From UBA1783 sp033808805 (GTDB lineage Bacteria; Bacillota_I; Bacilli_A; Erysipelotrichales; Erysipelotrichaceae), in NCBI GenBank assembly GCA_033808805.1, contig JAPXMY010000002.1, forward strand, positions 130,891-194,890: a stretch of 64,000 nt of DNA, given 5' to 3'. Numbering within the stretch: the stretch's first letter is position 1; every line of letters starts with the position of its first letter. Shown here piece by piece: positions 62,038 to 64,000 of the stretch. Made by a program: the position numbers and the translations under genes. Below the pieces are notes generated by a model. It saw only the letters and a list, made by a program, of their open reading frames with translations. It searched no databases and was not told the DNA's origin.

Positions 62038-63304
62038 TAAAGCTTCACTGTGGGCTTTGCAGTTAATAAAATATTTTGTGATTTCCAAAGAATACTTACA
62101 GGTTTCGGTTGTAAGTAATTTTAAAATTGAGAAAAGGGAAATTGATTACTGGCTGGTAAATGAAAAAAATCCATATTTCCCAATTATTCATATCAGCAAT
62201 GACAACGACCAGCAAAGAAATGGCAAATATCAGTTTTTAGCTGCTACTGCTAGTAAGATAAGAAACCTGATAAGGTCTGAAACTGGTTTAATATTAGATA
62301 TTTCCTTTAACGAGGATGCCAGTGATTATATGTTTGCTGATGTTCAATACATAAAATTACATCCAAACAAAGATGTTTTACAGCCAATATTAGAAATGTT
62401 CCCTGAAATTACCACAATTATTTATGATGTAGAAAATCTAGATGAGGAAAAAAGAAAAATTGAAAGAGAATTAGCGATTAAAACTTTGCAAAGTGCCAAT
62501 AAAGCTAAAGAAGAAAGAAAAAAACTTAATCTTAAGGAAAGCTTATGTGTATCATTTTTAGTGCCAGCGATAATCAGTATATTGGTTTTTATCGCCATCA
62601 GAGTTTTTGCATTTGTTTATGAAACTTCTTTATTAAACAGTGCCATTATCTTTGGGGCTTATTATAAAGCCTATATTACAATTTTCCATCAGATTTATCG
62701 TTTTTTAACAGCTGGATTTGTCCATACATCATTACTGCATTTATTTTTCAATCTCATGGCTTTATTTGATATGGCAATGCTGGCAGAGAAATATTATGGC
62801 AAGAATAAAACATTATTGATGTTATCTTTAGGCGTCATTATCGGAAATGTCTGTGTATTTATTGGCAATGGTAACATTATAGCGGTTGGTCTTTCAGGCG
62901 GTATTTTTGCGATTTTTGGAGCTTTGCTGGTAATGTTTGGTTTAAAAGGTTACTTTAAAATTCCAGCTTTCAGAAGACAGATGTTCCGAACATTATATAT
63001 GAATATTATCATTTCGTTGATGCCTGGAATTTCACTTTTAGGACATTTGGGTGGTTTTATTACTGGAATAATGCTGGGAATGATATTTGCGAGCAATAGC
63101 AGTAAATCTTTAAAAATAAATTCATTGATATGTAGTATCATATTAGTAATAGTACTAGGCTATATGTCGTTTACTTATAAAGATTTTAATGAATTTTATG
63201 CTGGAACTGACTATGAAATCAGTCAATTGTATAAAAAGATGAATTTAGAAAATGTTGCGAAAAAGTATATAACTGAAACACAGAATTATTATAAAGGGGA
63301 ATAA
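62030..63304 (+). CDS. Rhomboid-family intramembrane protease (GluP/YqgP-like)
   Basis: A 424-residue protein. Residues 1-170 form a soluble domain ending in a charged helix; then come membrane helices with the rhomboid motifs FVHTSLLHLFFNLMALFD, the catalytic Ser in VGLSGGIFAIFGALL, and His in LGHLGGFITGIMLG. The C-terminus is a short tail with no clear TPR repeats, unlike longer YqgP proteins. Overlaps rluD by 8 bp. Confidence 0.92.
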   Translation: MNNKASLWALQLIKYFVISKEYLQVSVVSNFKIEKREIDYWLVNEKNPYFPIIHISNDNDQQRNGKYQFLAATASKIRNLIRSETGLILDISFNEDASDYMFADVQYIKLHPNKDVLQPILEMFPEITTIIYDVENLDEEKRKIERELAIKTLQSANKAKEERKKLNLKESLCVSFLVPAIISILVFIAIRVFAFVYETSLLNSAIIFGAYYKAYITIFHQIYRFLTAGFVHTSLLHLFFNLMALFDMAMLAEKYYGKNKTLLMLSLGVIIGNVCVFIGNGNIIAVGLSGGIFAIFGALLVMFGLKGYFKIPAFRRQMFRTLYMNIIISLMPGISLLGHLGGFITGIMLGMIFASNSSKSLKINSLICSIILVIVLGYMSFTYKDFNEFYAGTDYEISQLYKKMNLENVAKKYITETQNYYKGE

Positions 63305-63306
63305 CT

Positions 63307-63783
63307 ATGAAAAAGGTAATTGATTGGCATACTTATTTTATGAGTTTAGCACATCTGAGTGCTCTAAGAAGCAAAGACCCTAATACAGGTGTTGGAGCTG
63401 TAATTGTTGATAATGTCAACAGAATCGTTTCAATAGGTTATAACGGCATGCCAAGAGGTTGTGATGATGCTCTATTTCCCTGGGATAGAGAAGGAGACTT
63501 TTTAGAAACAAAATATGCCTATGTAGTTCATGCTGAACTGAATGCGATTTTAAATGCTCCAAGAAGTGTTCAGGATTGCAGTATCTATGTCTCGCTTTTC
63601 CCATGTAACGAATGCGCTAAGGCGATTATTCAATCCGGAATCAAGAAAATATATTATGAATCAGATAAATATGCTGATGCTGATAACACGAAAGCCAGCA
63701 AAAGGATGTTAATTGCTGCGGGAATCGATTTGATTCAACTGGACTATACTATTGATATAAAGTTGACAAAAACCTTAAAATAG
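63307..63783 (+). CDS. dCMP deaminase (ComEB-like)
   Basis: A 158-residue zinc deaminase giving dUMP for thymidylate synthesis. The zinc and catalytic motifs are VVHAELNAILNA and LFPCNECAKAIIQSGIKKIYY. Two bases after the rhomboid gene, with AAAGGGGAA as ribosome-binding site. In Bacillus this gene lies in the comE operon; here it is 20 kb from comEA-comEC. Confidence 0.94.
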   Translation: MKKVIDWHTYFMSLAHLSALRSKDPNTGVGAVIVDNVNRIVSIGYNGMPRGCDDALFPWDREGDFLETKYAYVVHAELNAILNAPRSVQDCSIYVSLFPCNECAKAIIQSGIKKIYYESDKYADADNTKASKRMLIAAGIDLIQLDYTIDIKLTKTLK

Positions 63784-63821
63784 CAAAAAATAAATAGATA
63801 ATTAAACAACTTAGATATAAA

Positions 63822-63845
63822 AAAAGACCTTTAGTTGGGTCTTTT
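63822..63845. terminator. Terminator between dCMP deaminase and the minus-strand gene
   Basis: AAAAGACC (63822-63829), 8-base loop, GGTCTTTT (63838-63845). Works in both directions. Confidence 0.85.
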
Positions 63846-64000
63846 ATTTATAAATGATTTTAGACAGGATATGGGCACTTTTGAAAGCGGAACAATCCGT
63901 AGTATCAACATAGGACAGTTTAACCAGCTGACCAGTAGTTTCTATACTATAGTAATCTTTATGATATTCTTTGTTTAAAAGTTCAAAGTTTTCAACATTT
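63844..64000 (-). CDS. C-terminal fragment of an unknown protein (5' end outside window)
   Basis: On the minus strand the frame is open from the window edge to TAA (plus 63844-63846), giving about 52 residues: ..NVENFELLNKEYHKDYYSIE.., then TTGQLVKLSYVDTTDCSAFKSAHILSKIIYK. The regular codon use and adjacent terminator support a real gene end. No family recognised. Confidence 0.6.
   Translation of the reverse strand, partial: NVENFELLNKEYHKDYYSIETTGQLVKLSYVDTTDCSAFKSAHILSKIIYK

Overview
The window is a 64 kb piece of AT-rich chromosome from a low-GC Gram-positive bacterium (Bacillota). Supporting signs are three T-box leaders, an L20-type leader, Firmicute-type gene sets (ireB-ruvX-DUF1292-mltG, recD2, comEA-comEC, single-chain serine dehydratase) and strong AAGGAGG ribosome-binding sites. 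Several genes stop at TGA and Trp is written TGG, so the standard bacterial code applies and this is not a Mycoplasma. The gene mix (two mannose-family PTSs, stand-alone PduL, a long GreA) suggests a gut anaerobe such as an Erysipelotrichia relative. That placement is inference. I see no prophage, insertion sequence, CRISPR array or rRNA.

Layout. 1-4.7 kb: tail of an unknown gene, a SIS-domain deglycase-like gene divergent from a mannose-family PTS (IIB-IIC-IID), then a hemolysin III homologue. 4.8-12.1 kb: a 999-residue SF1 helicase with a nuclease-like C-terminus, T-box-leuS, and infC-rpmI-rplT behind an L20-type leader. 13.0-16.9 kb: a second PTS operon, IIC-IID-IIB-SIS-IIA, resembling fructosamine/glucoselysine uptake systems. 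17-22.5 kb: nucleoside deoxyribosyltransferase, plsY, a B12-type radical SAM gene interrupted by an in-frame TGA, rdgB, trmL, a 55-codon membrane protein and a YitT protein. 22.6-28.7 kb: a lipoprotein, a MacAB/YknXYZ-like ABC exporter, a TSUP permease, an HD hydrolase and an unknown protein. 28.8-34.7 kb: T-box-trpS (minus), tRNA-Arg, mnmA, recD2, 5-formyl-THF cyclo-ligase, GNAT. 34.7-46.2 kb: a Cys/His/Gly-rich small protein, T-box-alaS, ireB-ruvX-DUF1292-mltG-udk, greA, comEA-comEC, holA, serine dehydratase. 46.3-52.5 kb: rpsT, fmt, an ECF S-like protein, lepA, MazG-like, hemW, rpsO with a structured leader, yfcE, tRNA-His. 52.6-64 kb: a membrane protein, pduL, pepT-nagA-DAG kinase-like-nagB-trxA, a TSCPD protein, DUF5662, lspA-rluD-rhomboid-dCMP deaminase, and the tail of an unknown gene.

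How the parts work together. Most of the window is housekeeping translation, wall and nucleotide metabolism. The accessory theme is amino-sugar or fructosamine use: two mannose-class PTSs, two SIS deglycase-like enzymes, nagA and nagB. Only one IIA is present, so the first PTS may borrow it. Aminoacyl-tRNA synthetase genes are under T-box control, and the T-box bulge bases agree with the expected tRNA discriminator bases.

I found no convincing wholly new system. The best leads are the TGA-interrupted radical SAM gene with a well-placed internal restart site, a GreA with an apparent second coiled-coil hairpin, an MltG homologue that seems to lack its catalytic Glu, an rpsO leader whose loop can pair with the Shine-Dalgarno sequence, 10-bp phased repeats between the first PTS and its deglycase, and the helicase-nuclease protein. 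All calls come from reading the sequence; no database search was run.
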